Below the pieces are notes generated by a model. It was not told where the DNA came from. It saw only the letters and a program-made list of their open reading frames with translations, and made no database searches. Of a stretch of 64,000 nt of DNA, positions 1 through 10,300 are shown one piece after another. Source of the DNA: Pseudobythopirellula maris. GTDB taxonomy: Bacteria; Planctomycetota; Planctomycetia; Pirellulales; Lacipirellulaceae. The DNA is taken from NCBI RefSeq assembly GCF_007859945.1, contig NZ_SJPQ01000001.1, positions 310,001-374,000 on the forward strand. The letters are read 5' to 3'. The translations under genes were made by a program, and so were the position numbers. Every line of letters begins with the position of its first letter. Within the stretch, counting starts at the first letter, position 1.

Positions 1-597
1 AGAGACCTCGGCGCCCAGGCGCCCTAGAGCACGGCTGATGCGCGACGCCACCAAGTGTGTCACAAGCATCACGGCGGCGATGGTCGCCCCACCTACCACG
101 AGCGGCGGGAGGAAAAGCGAACGCCACGCGGCGTTGTACTCGTCGCGTGGAAAGAAGACATGCAAAACGCGCGGCGCGCGGACGGCCGAGGGCCGAGTGA
201 GCCGCATCGAAGAGTGGTAATACCGGCGATCGGCGACCGTGACCATCTTTCCGAGCACGACCCGATCGGCCCCGGTGGCCGGCGGCGCGGTCGGTTGCGA
301 GGGGGGGCTGAGCCCCTCGCCGCTCGAAGCGACCCGGTTGCCCGACTCGTCGAGCAGCAGGTATTCGGCGCCCGAGAGGCCTCGCATCTGCCGCAGCACC
401 GCGTCGGTCAGCGGGAAGCGGCTCGCGTCGAGCACCGCCGCCACGCCACGCAATTGGTGCTCCACTCGGTCGCGGGTGCGCGACGTGGCGAGCCACGCAT
501 TGACCACCGCCACGGCGGCAAGGCTTGCTACGGCCACAGCCACGAGTGGGAACAAAAACTGATTTCGGATCGGCAGTCGCACGGGGCGTCTCGGCAT
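1..597 (-). CDS. Membrane sensor protein, probably histidine kinase (N-terminal part, cut by window edge)
   Basis: An open frame runs from ATG at 597 to the window edge without a stop (199 codons). It starts MPRRPVRLPIRNQFLFPL, followed by a hydrophobic helix (about residues 14-35). A periplasmic stretch follows with a YLLLDESGNRVASSG segment, as in dCache/sensor domains, then a second helix (LFLPPLVVGATIAAVMLV) and the start of what looks like a HAMP linker (SRISRALGRLGAEVS). This TM-sensor-TM-HAMP layout is typical of two-component sensor kinases, but the catalytic part lies outside the window. A diguanylate cyclase or chemoreceptor with the same front end cannot be excluded. It is divergent from the DUF1559 gene, with about 250 bp between them. 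Confidence 0.6.
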   Translation of the reverse strand, partial: MPRRPVRLPIRNQFLFPLVAVAVASLAAVAVVNAWLATSRTRDRVEHQLRGVAAVLDASRFPLTDAVLRQMRGLSGAEYLLLDESGNRVASSGEGLSPPSQPTAPPATGADRVVLGKMVTVADRRYYHSSMRLTRPSAVRAPRVLHVFFPRDEYNAAWRSLFLPPLVVGGATIAAVMLVTHLVASRISRALGRLGAEVS

Positions 598-845
598 GGC
601 ACAAGCGGTGGGAGCGCCGCATTGCGCGGCGCGAGTGTCGCGCCGTGCGACAGGTGTCGGCGCTATCTAACGCCGCGCTCTCGCGTTTTGGCCCCCTAAT
701 ATTCGCCCCGTGATTATAACCGGCGTGAGAGGGATCAGCATGGTACGCCAAATGCTTGTTGCACCGGCGCTTCGCCCGAAAGGAACAAGCCGCCGGGCGA
801 GGGCTCGCTCGGGCGTCAACAATCGTGGAACAGAGGAACCGAGGC

Positions 846-1871
846 ATGAAGTACAGATCAGGCCACAACGCCGCTGGGGCGTTCACGCTCGTCGAGCTAT
901 TAGTCGTGATCGCGATTATCGGCATTCTGGTGGCGCTCCTGCTGCCGGCGGTGCAATCCGCCCGCGAAGCGGCGCGTCGGAACCAGTGCAAGAACAACCT
1001 CAAACAGCTCGCCCTGGGAATCCATAACTACGAGGGCTCGTTCCGCGAATTGCCACCCAGCGCCAACGTCGACTTGTCTGTCACTTCGACCGGCAACAAC
1101 GGCTCTTGGGGCGTGCATGGCCGCATTCTGGACTACCTCGAAGAGTCTTCGCTCAGCCAACTCGTCAACCTCGAAGAGGCGTGGGACTTCCAACAACCGA
1201 TCAGCGGGTTGCGGATCTCGACGTTCCAGTGCCCCAGCGACTCGCGCGCTCTGGAGGTTCGCGACCCTGGCAAAGACAAGGTATTGCTCTACGCGACGAA
1301 CTACACCTTCAACATGGGGGTGTGGTTCGTGTACGACCCCAGCACCGACGAGGGGGGACAGGGGGTGTTTTTCCCCAACAGCAACCTACGCCTCGCCGAG
1401 GTGGTCGACGGAACCAGCAAGACGCTGCTCGCCGCCGAGGTGAAGGCCTGGACGCCATACACACGCAACGGCGGGCCCTCGCAAACCGACGTCCCGGAGA
1501 ACGCCGAACAGGCGGCGGCGATCGTCGCCTCGGGGCCCGAAGAGAAAACGACCGGCCACACCGAATGGCCCGACGGACGCGTTCACCACACCGGCTTCAC
1601 GGCGGCGATGACCCCCAACACCGCGGTGTGGTACGAGAACAGCAGCGGCGATACCGTCGACGCCGATTACAACTCGTGGCAAGAAGGCCGCAACGGATCG
1701 GCCGGCGCCCCGACTTACGCGATCATCACGTCGCGGAGCTGGCACCCAGGAATCGTGCAAGCCTCGATGGTCGACGGATCGGTGCAAACGATCTCCGACA
1801 ACGTGGAGCTCGATGTGTGGCGAGCGATGGCTACTCGCAACGGCGAAGAAGTCTTCAACGCCAATTTCTAG
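846..1871 (+). CDS. DUF1559 prepilin-like protein
   Basis: A 341-residue protein starting [19 protein letters not shown], a type IV prepilin-like leader with the prepilin peptidase site before FTLVELL. The hydrophobic helix follows ([18 protein letters not shown]), then the DUF1559 hallmark [17 protein letters not shown]. The C-terminus has the family's [15 protein letters not shown]-type motif. I chose ATG 846 because AGAGGA lies about 8 bases upstream; the longer frame upstream has no leader character. DUF1559 pseudopilin-like proteins occur in large paralogous families in planctomycetes and are thought to be exported or surface-assembled; the individual role is unknown. It stands alone, with no pilus assembly genes nearby. 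Confidence 0.92.
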   Translation: MKYRSGHNAAGAFTLVELLVVIAIIGILVALLLPAVQSAREAARRNQCKNNLKQLALGIHNYEGSFRELPPSANVDLSVTSTGNNGSWGVHGRILDYLEESSLSQLVNLEEAWDFQQPISGLRISTFQCPSDSRALEVRDPGKDKVLLYATNYTFNMGVWFVYDPSTDEGGQGVFFPNSNLRLAEVVDGTSKTLLAAEVKAWTPYTRNGGPSQTDVPENAEQAAAIVASGPEEKTTGHTEWPDGRVHHTGFTAAMTPNTAVWYENSSGDTVDADYNSWQEGRNGSAGAPTYAIITSRSWHPGIVQASMVDGSVQTISDNVELDVWRAMATRNGEEVFNANF

Positions 1872-1971
1872 CCGCTGCGGCCTGTAGGCCTAACCGCTTG
1901 AGCCGCAGTCGCTTGAGCCTAAGCAGCCACAAACAGTTCGGCGCCAGTTGAGAAATCACCGAGAAGAAAGT

Positions 1972-2044
1972 GACCCCGGCTGGATTCGAACCAGCAACCT
2001 TCGGCTTCGGAGGCCGACGCTCTATCCAGTTGAGCTACGGGGCC
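1972..2044 (-). tRNA. tRNA-Arg (anticodon CCG)
   Basis: The minus strand folds as a full 73-nt cloverleaf without encoded CCA. The acceptor GGCCCCG pairs with CGGGGTC (one G-T pair). The D arm is GCTC/GAGC and the anticodon stem TCGGC/GCCGA holds loop CTCCGAA, which gives anticodon CCG (decodes CGG). The T arm is GCTGG-TTCGAAT-CCAGC. The gene is between two plus-strand genes and reads against them. Confidence 0.95.
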
Positions 2045-2170
2045 GCACAAACGGGGCTCGGACAAGCCCCTCATCGTCCGACCGTGGCGCCTCGCTAGAG
2101 CCTTGATGGCAAACGAGGCGCCGTCTACGCGGCCAAGACGAGCCGCGCGAAGGGCGTCAGCCTAACGCCG

Positions 2171-2210
2171 CCTCGGTCGCTACGCAACGCGTAGCGACCG
2201 AGGTTTTTTT
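2171..2210 (+). terminator. Strong rho-independent terminator
   Basis: A perfect 15-bp stem (CCTCGGTCGCTACGC with GCGTAGCGACCGAGG), loop AAC, followed by seven T on the plus strand. The nearest plus-strand gene upstream is the DUF1559 gene ending 300 bp earlier, beyond the oppositely oriented tRNA. It may therefore close that transcript, or an unannotated short RNA. Confidence 0.85.
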
Positions 2211-2604
2211 ACGCACAACCACGACCGGCCGATCGCCGCCGTGTGTGAGCCGCGTCTCTGCCACGCCGTGCGGGAAAGCACTTTACAACGCTCTTCGTAC
2301 TCGTCGGTCGCCGGAAACTGGGTGATAACACCCAGCTTCCGGCCGGCGAAGTCCGCTAAACAGCACACGAAGCGGGCACTTTAGACATTAAAAATTGTCT
2401 AATCCTCCCTTGACGGTGAGTCCGTAGCTGATAATTTCTGTATTGAGACTCCGTATCAGGAGTGACGAGCCGATACAATCGACGTGAGATGAGCAACAAG
2501 CTTTGCTGGACTGATCGGCACGCCCCCCACCTTTGACTTCCCACCTTGCACCCACTGCAGAACGCCGCCCCCCCGTAGGGATGGCATGGAGAACGCTAAT
2601 TACG
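2211..2604. other. Intergenic stretch without recognised gene
   Basis: Between the terminator and the PEP-CTERM gene I see no coding frame with convincing content. The short minus-strand frames here have no domain character. The stretch around 2380-2460 is locally AT-richer than its surroundings and may hold the promoter of the PEP-CTERM gene, but I cannot name boxes with confidence. Confidence 0.4.
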
Positions 2605-3288
2605 ATGCGCACCGTGACCGCTTTGATGACCGCCGCCATGTTGCTCACGACCGCCGGCCTCCATGCCGCCGACGTGACGATCACCGAGAACTTTGAGACC
2701 GACGCGGCCAGCTGGGAAAACCCGACGTTCTCTCCTCTCACCCACGTGCCGGCAGCGGGCCCTTCAGCGGACGGCTACGTGTCGACCGACTACGCGTTCG
2801 GCGATCTGCCCGATGGCGCCTTCGGCTTGGTGCTCTTCCGGGGCGAATCCTTCAACGGCGCCAGCGACGGTGAATTTGCCGGCAACTACATCGCCGATGG
2901 CGTCAAGCAGTTCAAGGCCTTGGTCCGCCACAACGCACCGCTCCCGCTGGTTTACAACGTCCGCTTCGCCAGCCCGTTCAACTTCCCGGGCTCCTCCGCC
3001 ATTTTGCTGCCGCCCGTGATGCCGAACACCTGGACCGAGCTCGAAGTCAGCATCCGCCCGGGCAACAGCGAGTTTGTCACGTTCGAAGGAACCAACTTCA
3101 ACACGGTGTTTTCTGACATCGGCAACTTGCAGATCGGCGTGAGCGTCCCCGCCGCGTTCGCAGACAGCCCGACGCCTTTCACTTACGATCTCGATTTCGT
3201 GTCGATCTCGACCGTCCCCGAGCCCGCCACGGTGGGCCTTGTGATGCTGGCCCTGGCTGGCTTGGTTGGACGTCGTTCACGGAAGTGA
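2605..3288 (+). CDS. PEP-CTERM sorting domain protein
   Basis: A 227-residue exported protein: signal peptide MRTVTALMTAAMLLTTAGLHA, then a beta-rich region (DVTITENFETDAASWENP and onward) that resembles laminin-G/jelly-roll-like domains of planctomycete PEP-CTERM proteins. The C-terminal sorting signal is VPEPATVGLVMLALAGLVG followed by RRSRK. PEP-CTERM tails are recognised by exosortases and direct proteins to the cell surface or matrix. I prefer ATG 2605 because it gives a clean signal peptide; ATG 2581 in the same frame adds eight residues and is the alternative. The binding partner is unknown. Confidence 0.85.
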   Translation: MRTVTALMTAAMLLTTAGLHAADVTITENFETDAASWENPTFSPLTHVPAAGPSADGYVSTDYAFGDLPDGAFGLVLFRGESFNGASDGEFAGNYIADGVKQFKALVRHNAPLPLVYNVRFASPFNFPGSSAILLPPVMPNTWTELEVSIRPGNSEFVTFEGTNFNTVFSDIGNLQIGVSVPAAFADSPTPFTYDLDFVSISTVPEPATVGLVMLALAGLVGRRSRK

Positions 3289-3344
3289 TTCCTCACCCAC
3301 TAACGGATTAGGCAGACGGCCCGCCGGCCGTTCATTGAGAGAAG

Positions 3345-5516
3345 ATGGCCTCGATTCGGCATATTGCAGCCTTGTTTGTGTTGTCGCTGGCGGTTGAGCC
3401 AGGCGTTCTGTGGGGCGACACGGCTTCTTGGAGCCAGCCCGCCCTCGACACCGCGATCTACGGTCCGCTCGGCTCGCCCGGTTCGCGACCGCTGGGATCG
3501 TCGTTCGCCAATCAGTTCATGGTTTCCGAGGGGGCGTTCGTCGAGGGGGACCAGATCAACTCGGCGCGGCTGGGGCAGATCATGGCGGCGTTCGACACGT
3601 CCGAGGAGATCCCTACCGGGCTGCCGGCAAACCAGTACCAGATCGAGTCGCTCACGTTCACGGCGAGACTGTTCCCGGCGGGCGACGACCCGATGCTCTA
3701 CGAGCCCAACCACGTGTCGATCGACGACTACCTGAGCGATTTTATCAACGGCGGCGTCGACGGGCGCCAGCCGATCGAGCTGTTCGGCGCGGGGCTGCGG
3801 GAATACGACGCCCTCGCTTTGGGCGAGAACAACAGCGGGGCTTTGTTCAGCGAGGCCACGGCGCCCTTCAGCGCCGAGGACGGCGGCTACGCGATCTACC
3901 CGGTGGTGGGCGACCCGACCACCGGCGAGTTGGTCGACGTGTCGAACAGCCCCTCGGGCGGATTCAGCGCCACCGAGCCCGACAACCACACCGAGGCGTT
4001 CGACGCCGTGCCGTGGGCCGTTGGTCAGACGAGCCTCAGCCCGGGCGCGGTGGTGCCGTCGAACACCACGTTCTCGTTCGAGATCGATCTCGGACAGCCG
4101 GGCGTGGTGGACTACTTGCAATCGGGTCTCGCGCAAGGAGCGTTGGGGTTCTTCGTCTCGTCCCTTCACCAAACCACCCAGTCGCAAGACGGCGTGTTCG
4201 CACGCTGGTTCATGAAGGAAGGCTCGCAGTTTCCCGGTTTCGAGGCGGCGTCGTTGTCGATCGCCTACGACATCGTGGAGAGCTTCCCGCCAGGCGACTA
4301 CGACCGCAACGGCTTTGTGGACATGAACGACTATGATGCGTGGGTCGAAGCCTTCGGGGACCTCGTGGCCACCGCGGGCGACGGCGCCGACGGCAACGCC
4401 GACGGCGTGGTCGACGCGGCCGACTTCACCTTGTGGCGTGACAACCTGCCGCCCGCTGTGGCGCCCGCTATGAGTGTTCCCGAGCCGGCGTCGTTGGGCT
4501 TGCTGGCGGGAGCTCTGGTCCTGATGGGTGCTTCGCGCAGCCGCAGCCGTGTTCGAGCAGCGCGGCCTGCTGGCCGACCGACCGGTTTCACGCTCGTGGA
4601 GCTCCTGGTCGTGATCGCGATCATCGGCATCCTGGTGTCGCTGCTGCTGCCGGCCGTGCAGTCGGCCCGCGAGGCGGCCCGCCGCTGCAGCTGCCGCAAC
4701 AACATCCGCCAGATCGGCCTGGCCTCGCTCAACTACCACGACGTCAACCGCCACCTTCCCCCGCCTAAAGTCTCCGATCAAGGCCACTACCGCGAACGGC
4801 TGGGGGGCGCCTTGGTGCTGCTGCTGCCCTACTTGGAAGAGGGGAATCTGTTCGCCGGTTACGACCTGACGAAGACGATCAGCGACCCATCGAACACGCC
4901 GGTCACGACTTCGACGATCTCGGCCTACCTCTGCCCGTCGATGCGTTTGCCGACCAAAACTCCCGACTCGGGCGAGCGTCCCCTGGGACCGGGCAGCTAC
5001 CTGATCTCGGTGCAGACCGACATCTACAATTTCTTTGAGTACTCTGTCGGCGAAACCGTCAACGATGGCGCCTTCGATCACCTCCCCAAGTCGGGCCGCT
5101 ACGACTTGGACCTGGCGAAGATCACCGACGGCACGTCAAAGACGCTGCTGGCGGGCGAGATCAACTACGCCTACGAGCCGTACGAATCGGCGCCGGGGCT
5201 TACGCCGGCCAAGGCCGGCACGTTGTATACCTTCGCCTGGGCGGAGGGCTATCCGAATCTCGCCTGGGGGCAGATGGCCACGCTAGCCCCGCAGTACTCG
5301 GACGTCGACTTGTTCAACAACTCCCAGCTCAGCGAAGAAGAATACAAATCCGTCTCCTCCCAAGCCACTCGCACCTACCGCAGCGATCATCCCGGCGGGG
5401 TCAATTTCGTGTTCCTGGACGGCTCGGTGCGGTTCCTCCGCGACGGAATCGACCTCGAAACGCGTAAAGCGCTCGTCACTCGCAACGGTGGCGAAGTGGT
5501 CGCCGATAGCTATTAG
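3345..5516 (+). CDS. PEP-CTERM / DUF1559 prepilin fusion protein
   Basis: One uninterrupted 723-codon frame with two normally separate proteins. Residues 1-24 are a signal peptide. Residues 25-310 are an unrecognised extracellular region. Residues about 311-370 hold dockerin-like repeats ([18 protein letters not shown] and [17 protein letters not shown]). Residues about 378-400 are a complete PEP-CTERM tail ([18 protein letters not shown] then SRSRSR). Directly after it comes a prepilin leader ending [13 protein letters not shown] and a full DUF1559 domain ([14 protein letters not shown]) ending with [20 protein letters not shown]. An in-frame ATG at 4524 would start the second part as [21 protein letters not shown], itself a plausible prepilin leader. 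It may therefore be one fused protein or two overlapping products. The tail is in the middle, where exosortase would normally cut. Confidence 0.8.
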   Translation: MASIRHIAALFVLSLAVEPGVLWGDTASWSQPALDTAIYGPLGSPGSRPLGSSFANQFMVSEGAFVEGDQINSARLGQIMAAFDTSEEIPTGLPANQYQIESLTFTARLFPAGDDPMLYEPNHVSIDDYLSDFINGGVDGRQPIELFGAGLREYDALALGENNSGALFSEATAPFSAEDGGYAIYPVVGDPTTGELVDVSNSPSGGFSATEPDNHTEAFDAVPWAVGQTSLSPGAVVPSNTTFSFEIDLGQPGVVDYLQSGLAQGALGFFVSSLHQTTQSQDGVFARWFMKEGSQFPGFEAASLSIAYDIVESFPPGDYDRNGFVDMNDYDAWVEAFGDLVATAGDGADGNADGVVDAADFTLWRDNLPPAVAPAMSVPEPASLGLLAGALVLMGASRSRSRVRAARPAGRPTGFTLVELLVVIAIIGILVSLLLPAVQSAREAARRCSCRNNIRQIGLASLNYHDVNRHLPPPKVSDQGHYRERLGGALVLLLPYLEEGNLFAGYDLTKTISDPSNTPVTTSTISAYLCPSMRLPTKTPDSGERPLGPGSYLISVQTDIYNFFEYSVGETVNDGAFDHLPKSGRYDLDLAKITDGTSKTLLAGEINYAYEPYESAPGLTPAKAGTLYTFAWAEGYPNLAWGQMATLAPQYSDVDLFNNSQLSEEEYKSVSSQATRTYRSDHPGGVNFVFLDGSVRFLRDGIDLETRKALVTRNGGEVVADSY

Positions 5517-5615
5517 TCTCTTGCACCCAGGCTCACCACCCAGGCTATCTCCCATTCTCCCGCTGCGTCGCTCGTTATGCACGGCGGCGCCAGTGGTTAC
5601 GCAAGGATTTTTCAC

Positions 5616-7250
5616 GTGAAGACCCGATTCGTTAGCTCACTGGTTTGCTCGCTGGCCGTCCTCCTGCTGCTGGCCGCCCCCGCCTGGGCCCATTTCGCCT
5701 GGCTCGCCACCGACGACGAGGGCCGCGCCTTGCTGTTCTTCAACGAGAGCCCCGCCGAGCGCGACTACCACCTGCCCGAGAGCGTGGCCGAGGCCGAGGT
5801 CTTCGCCACGGTCGATGGCGCCGGGCCGGCGCGCGTCGAGCTGAGCGAGGTGGACGAAGAGGGCTTTGTCGGCTGCCGATCGGCCGAGCCGCTCGCCGCC
5901 GGCGCCACGCTGTCGACCGACTTCGTGTACGGCAACTACCACGGCACGCTGCTGACCTACTCCGCCCGCTACGCCGCCACGGCCGAGGGCCTGGCTTCCT
6001 CGACGAGCGAAGAGGGCCTCTCCGCCACGGCGGTGATGTCCGACGGCAAGCTCCGCGTGGCGGTCCGCTGGAACGGCCAGCCGCTGCCCGAGAGCACCGT
6101 GACGCTGCTCGCCGCCGGCGCTGAGCCTGTGGAAGCGACAACCAACATTGACGGCGCCGCCGAGTTCGACCCGCCGGCCGAGGGCCTGTGCGGCGTGCTG
6201 ATCGGCCACACCGACGACGACGCCAAGGGCGAGATCGACGGCGAGGAGTACACCAGCGCCTCGAACTTCCTCACGCTCACCTTCAGCAAGGGCGAGACCA
6301 AACAAGAATCGTCGGACGATGCTTCGCCCGACGAAGAGGACGAGGCGTCGTTCTTGCCCGAGCTGCCCGAGGCGGTCTCGAGCTTCGGCGCCGCGGTGGC
6401 GGACGGCTGGGTCTACGTCTACAGCGGCCACACCGGCACGGCCCACGACCACTCGCGGGCGAACCTGTCGACGCGATTTGTTCGCACCCGCGTGGGCGGC
6501 GATCTCGACTCGTGGGAGGAGCTGCCGATGGGCCTCCCGCTGCAAGGACTGCCGTTGGTGTCCCACGGCGGCAAGCTCTACCGCGTCGGCGGGCTGCTCG
6601 CGCACAACCTGCTCGACGAAGACGAAGACCTGCACTCGCAGGCGGCCTTCAGCGAGTACGACCCCGAGACGCGTCGCTGGACCGACCTCGAGCCGCTGCC
6701 GCTGGCCCGCTCTTCGCACGACGCCGTGGTGATCGGCGACAAGCTCTACGCCGTCGGCGGTTGGACGCTCCAGGGCGACGAGGGAAGCGAGTGGATCGAC
6801 AAGGTCCACGTCTACGACTTCGCCGACCCCGGCGCCGGTTGGACGGCGATCGACCAGCCGTTCGAGCGTCGCGCCTTGGCCGCGGGCGAGTGGAACGGCA
6901 AGCTGCTGGCGATCGGCGGCATGGAGTCGAGCCACGGCATCTCGCAAGAGGTCAACTGCTACGACCCCGCTAGCGGCGAGTGGACCACGCTGGCCGACTT
7001 CCCCGGCGAGGGGATGAGCGGCTTCGGCGTGTCGGCCTGGAACCACGGCGGCAAGCTCTACGCCAGCGGCTTCGAAGGCGTGCTCTACCAGCTCTCGGAT
7101 GACGGCGCCGAGTGGACCAACGCCGGCGAGCTAGCCACGCCGCGATTCTTCCACCGCCTGGCGCCGGGCGCCGGCAAGCAGATGCTCGTGATCGGCGGCG
7201 CGTCGGCCGAGAAGGGCCACCTGGCGAGCGCTGAAGCGCTGAGCCTTTGA
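5616..7250 (+). CDS. Exported kelch-repeat protein
   Basis: A 544-residue protein. I prefer GTG 5616 because AAGGA lies about 9 bases upstream and the product begins at once with a signal peptide (VKTRFVSSLVCSLAVLLLLA, cleavage after AWA); ATG 5577 is the upstream alternative. Residues about 30-235 resemble the DUF4198-type periplasmic domain that follows 'AHFAWL' in related proteins. An acidic linker (about 225-245) leads to a six-bladed-type kelch propeller with repeats such as GKLYRVGGLLAHNL, DKLYAVGGWTLQGD and GKLLAIGGMESSHG. Kelch propellers bind proteins or sugars; no catalytic residues are evident. It has no sorting tail. Confidence 0.8.
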   Translation: MKTRFVSSLVCSLAVLLLLAAPAWAHFAWLATDDEGRALLFFNESPAERDYHLPESVAEAEVFATVDGAGPARVELSEVDEEGFVGCRSAEPLAAGATLSTDFVYGNYHGTLLTYSARYAATAEGLASSTSEEGLSATAVMSDGKLRVAVRWNGQPLPESTVTLLAAGAEPVEATTNIDGAAEFDPPAEGLCGVLIGHTDDDAKGEIDGEEYTSASNFLTLTFSKGETKQESSDDASPDEEDEASFLPELPEAVSSFGAAVADGWVYVYSGHTGTAHDHSRANLSTRFVRTRVGGDLDSWEELPMGLPLQGLPLVSHGGKLYRVGGLLAHNLLDEDEDLHSQAAFSEYDPETRRWTDLEPLPLARSSHDAVVIGDKLYAVGGWTLQGDEGSEWIDKVHVYDFADPGAGWTAIDQPFERRALAAGEWNGKLLAIGGMESSHGISQEVNCYDPASGEWTTLADFPGEGMSGFGVSAWNHGGKLYASGFEGVLYQLSDDGAEWTNAGELATPRFFHRLAPGAGKQMLVIGGASAEKGHLASAEALSL

Positions 7251-7302
7251 GACCATGAAGCAGCGGTTAGCCTCGACAAAAACCTCCCCGCCCTGGAGTA
7301 GA

Positions 7303-10300
7303 TCACACCCCGAAGCGATCGTCTCCCACCGTTCGCACCAACTCGGGTGCCGCTTCCTCCTCGCCCTTGTCTTGGACGGAGCCTCTTAGCAGCTCGGCGA
7401 CTTCACGCACGGCGGGGGGCGCCGCGTCGTAGAGCAGCAGCAGGCCCGCGTCTGAGGCGGTCGCCGGCGCCGGCGTTTGGGGCGGCGCCTCGTAGGCGGC
7501 TTCGCTGAACGATGAATCGCTCAACAGGGCGAACACGGCTTGCCGTGCGCGCGTATCGACGGCCTGCGACGCGGCGTCCATGGGAGACGAGTTGGCGGCG
7601 GCGAGCGACACGACCGGCGCGATCGCCGCCACGCCGTAGAGCGTGGTCGTGTCGCCGAGTCGGTCCCGCCACACGGTGAAGTCGGCGGCGTCGACGACGC
7701 CGTTGTGGTTGCCGTCGGCGCCGAAGCCGGGGGCCGCCACCGCATCGCCGAAGGCGGCGACCCACGCCTGGTAGTCGTCCGTGTCGACGACGCCGCTGGC
7801 GTCGTAGTCGCCGGCGATCGGCAGGCCCGCGTCGCCCGGCGAGCCGAAGGGGTAGATGCTCGCGCGCCAGTTGCTCGGGTCGCTCGCGTCGCCTAGCGGG
7901 TCGACGATCTCGAGCGACGGCCCGTCGCCGTCGGGCGTGGTCGGCCATGGGGCGTCGTCGCTGTAGCTGAAGGTGTGGAGGAGCTGACCCGTGGGCCCGA
8001 GGAGCGTGACCGTTTCGCCGCCGTTGCTGAGGTTACGGTCGCCGAAGCCGGTCGGGGCGAGGTTGATCCCCGCGCCGTAAACCGACTCGAAGGCGGCCGT
8101 GTTGCGGGCCACGACGATCCGCTCGCCGGCGCCGAGCGTGAGGCCGTCGTCCAGCGAGTAAGCCTCGCTGGCGAAGCCGGCGATCTGCACGCCGTCGAGG
8201 CTCACCGGCGCCGCGCCAATGTTGAGGATTTCGAGGTACTCGAGGTCCTCGTCGTCCGGGATCCCTTCGAAATCGGCGGGGTGGTACTGCAACTCGACGA
8301 CGCGCAGCGCGGCGGGGTCGCCCATTTCGGCGGAGGTGAACTCGGCCTCATTGAGCGCAGACCACTCGCCGTTGTCGAGCACGCGAGCGCGGACCGTCGT
8401 GCCCGGAGCGACTGCGATCAGGCCGCCCTGGTGTAGTATCGCGTTCGGGTTGATCTCGCCGCCGATCTGGCGGGGATCGGAGCCGTCGAGGGTGTACCAC
8501 ACCTGGCCGGTGGGTGCGGAAACAGAGAGCTCAAAGCCGGGAGCAATCGGCCCGCCGTGCTGGCTGAACACCGGCGCCACGGCGTCCGGGTACAGCCCGT
8601 AAGCCTTGAATTCGTTCATCACGTAGCCGCCGCGATTCGGCAGGTACTCGTTGAGGATCCAGTCACGCTCGGCGAGCCAGTCGCCCTGGGTCAGCGGTGT
8701 GCTGTGTATGATGTCGCCCCAACGGGCAGACTCGCCGACGACGGCGAGCTCGACCTTATCCGCCAATTGCTGGTATCGCTCGATGAGTTTGTCGGGAGTG
8801 AGCAAGCCGTCGTTGAAGAAAAACTTGTGCACGTGGTCAGCGAATGCGATGCGGTATTCGGGGTTGGCCTGCAAGTTCTGGTGGGGCTGGCCCGCACTCG
8901 TGAAGGGCTGATTGAGCGTCACCGCATCCAGTGGAGAGCGGTAGCGATCATTGCCCATCGTGTTTTCGAAGTCCCAGTTAAAGAACTCGAAGCCGGTGGT
9001 GGTAGCGTCGATGCGGTCCCGGCCGGCCCACCAGTTCTTGAAGGGCCAATCCGCGTTTCCGCCCCACACATTGATGGCGATGTAGTCGATGTAGCTCTCA
9101 ACGTTCAGCAGGGGCGCCACCCCGCTGGGCTCGCCGTCCGGCCCTAGCCCCTGAAGTTCTAGGTAGGCTTGGAGAGAAGAACCGGCTGCTTCCGTTTTGT
9201 CTCGCATTGCGACCCAGGCGAGGTGATCGCCCTCCGACACCTCATCGGCATGCATCGAGTCCCAGTTCTCCGGTTCGCCGCCGAAGTACTCGGCGGCGAA
9301 CGCGGCGTCGGGGCGTTCGGTCGGGTTGTACAAACCCCAATAGACTCCATTGATGTAGAGGTGGGCGAAATCGCCATGCGCACTAGGCCGTCCCGCCGCG
9401 TTCTGCAGGCTGCGCCCGAACTCGTCGCGGGTGAACTGCTCCGTGTAGCGAGCGCTGCCCCACGAGTAGCCATCGTTGCCGCCCGCCCGCAGCACGAGGG
9501 TGTTGTAGGAATCGGTCGCGTCATCGAAGAGTGGGTACTGAAGCTCAGCGGCGCCATACTCGCTCTTGAATAACAGGCGGAAAGATCGCTTCTCGGATCT
9601 GCGGAAGTATCCGCCCTGGATGCGAAGGCCCGCGTTCTCTTGAAACTCCTGGTACCCATCGGCCGTGATCCACTCGACCGACGCGGGCCGCTCCCATCCA
9701 GGGCCTCGCCCGGAGGGGTTGTCATAGATGCCAGAGTCGCCAAACAGGTCGTCGATATCCGCCACAATCGAGATCGAGGGAATCGACAGCAGTCCCTCCT
9801 CGAGCAGAGCCGCGTACTGGCCGCCGTAGTTGTCGCCACCGATCGGGACGCCGTCTTCATCGAATTGGCCGACCACTTCGGAGTCGAGTCCGTAGAGTTC
9901 CGCCTCGTAGCCCTCTCGACCCGGAAATCCGGCCTCGTACGCCGCCGTCCCGTCCTGACGCAAGACATCATGCATGAATAGGTAAGTCTGGGTGTCGACG
10001 TTTGTCGCCAAGTAGTCGATCTTGGTAGCGACCGCGCGGAGCACCGTCGTCTGATCGATTGTCAGGGCGCCGCTGTACAGTGTGCCGTTCATCGGACCGG
10101 GGGCCGAGCCATCGGTTGTGTAGTAGATCGACGCCAGGGGCGTGTCGCTGCTGATCTCCACCTCGAACGGTGCGTCGTAGAAGCCGCGGTCGACGCTGAA
10201 CCGGGTGTCCCCGACCACGCCCATCAGGCCCGCGCCGTTCGGGCCGCCGGGGGTGGGAGCGTCGAAGTACCGCGGCTCGCCATCGCTGGCCAGTCCGTAG

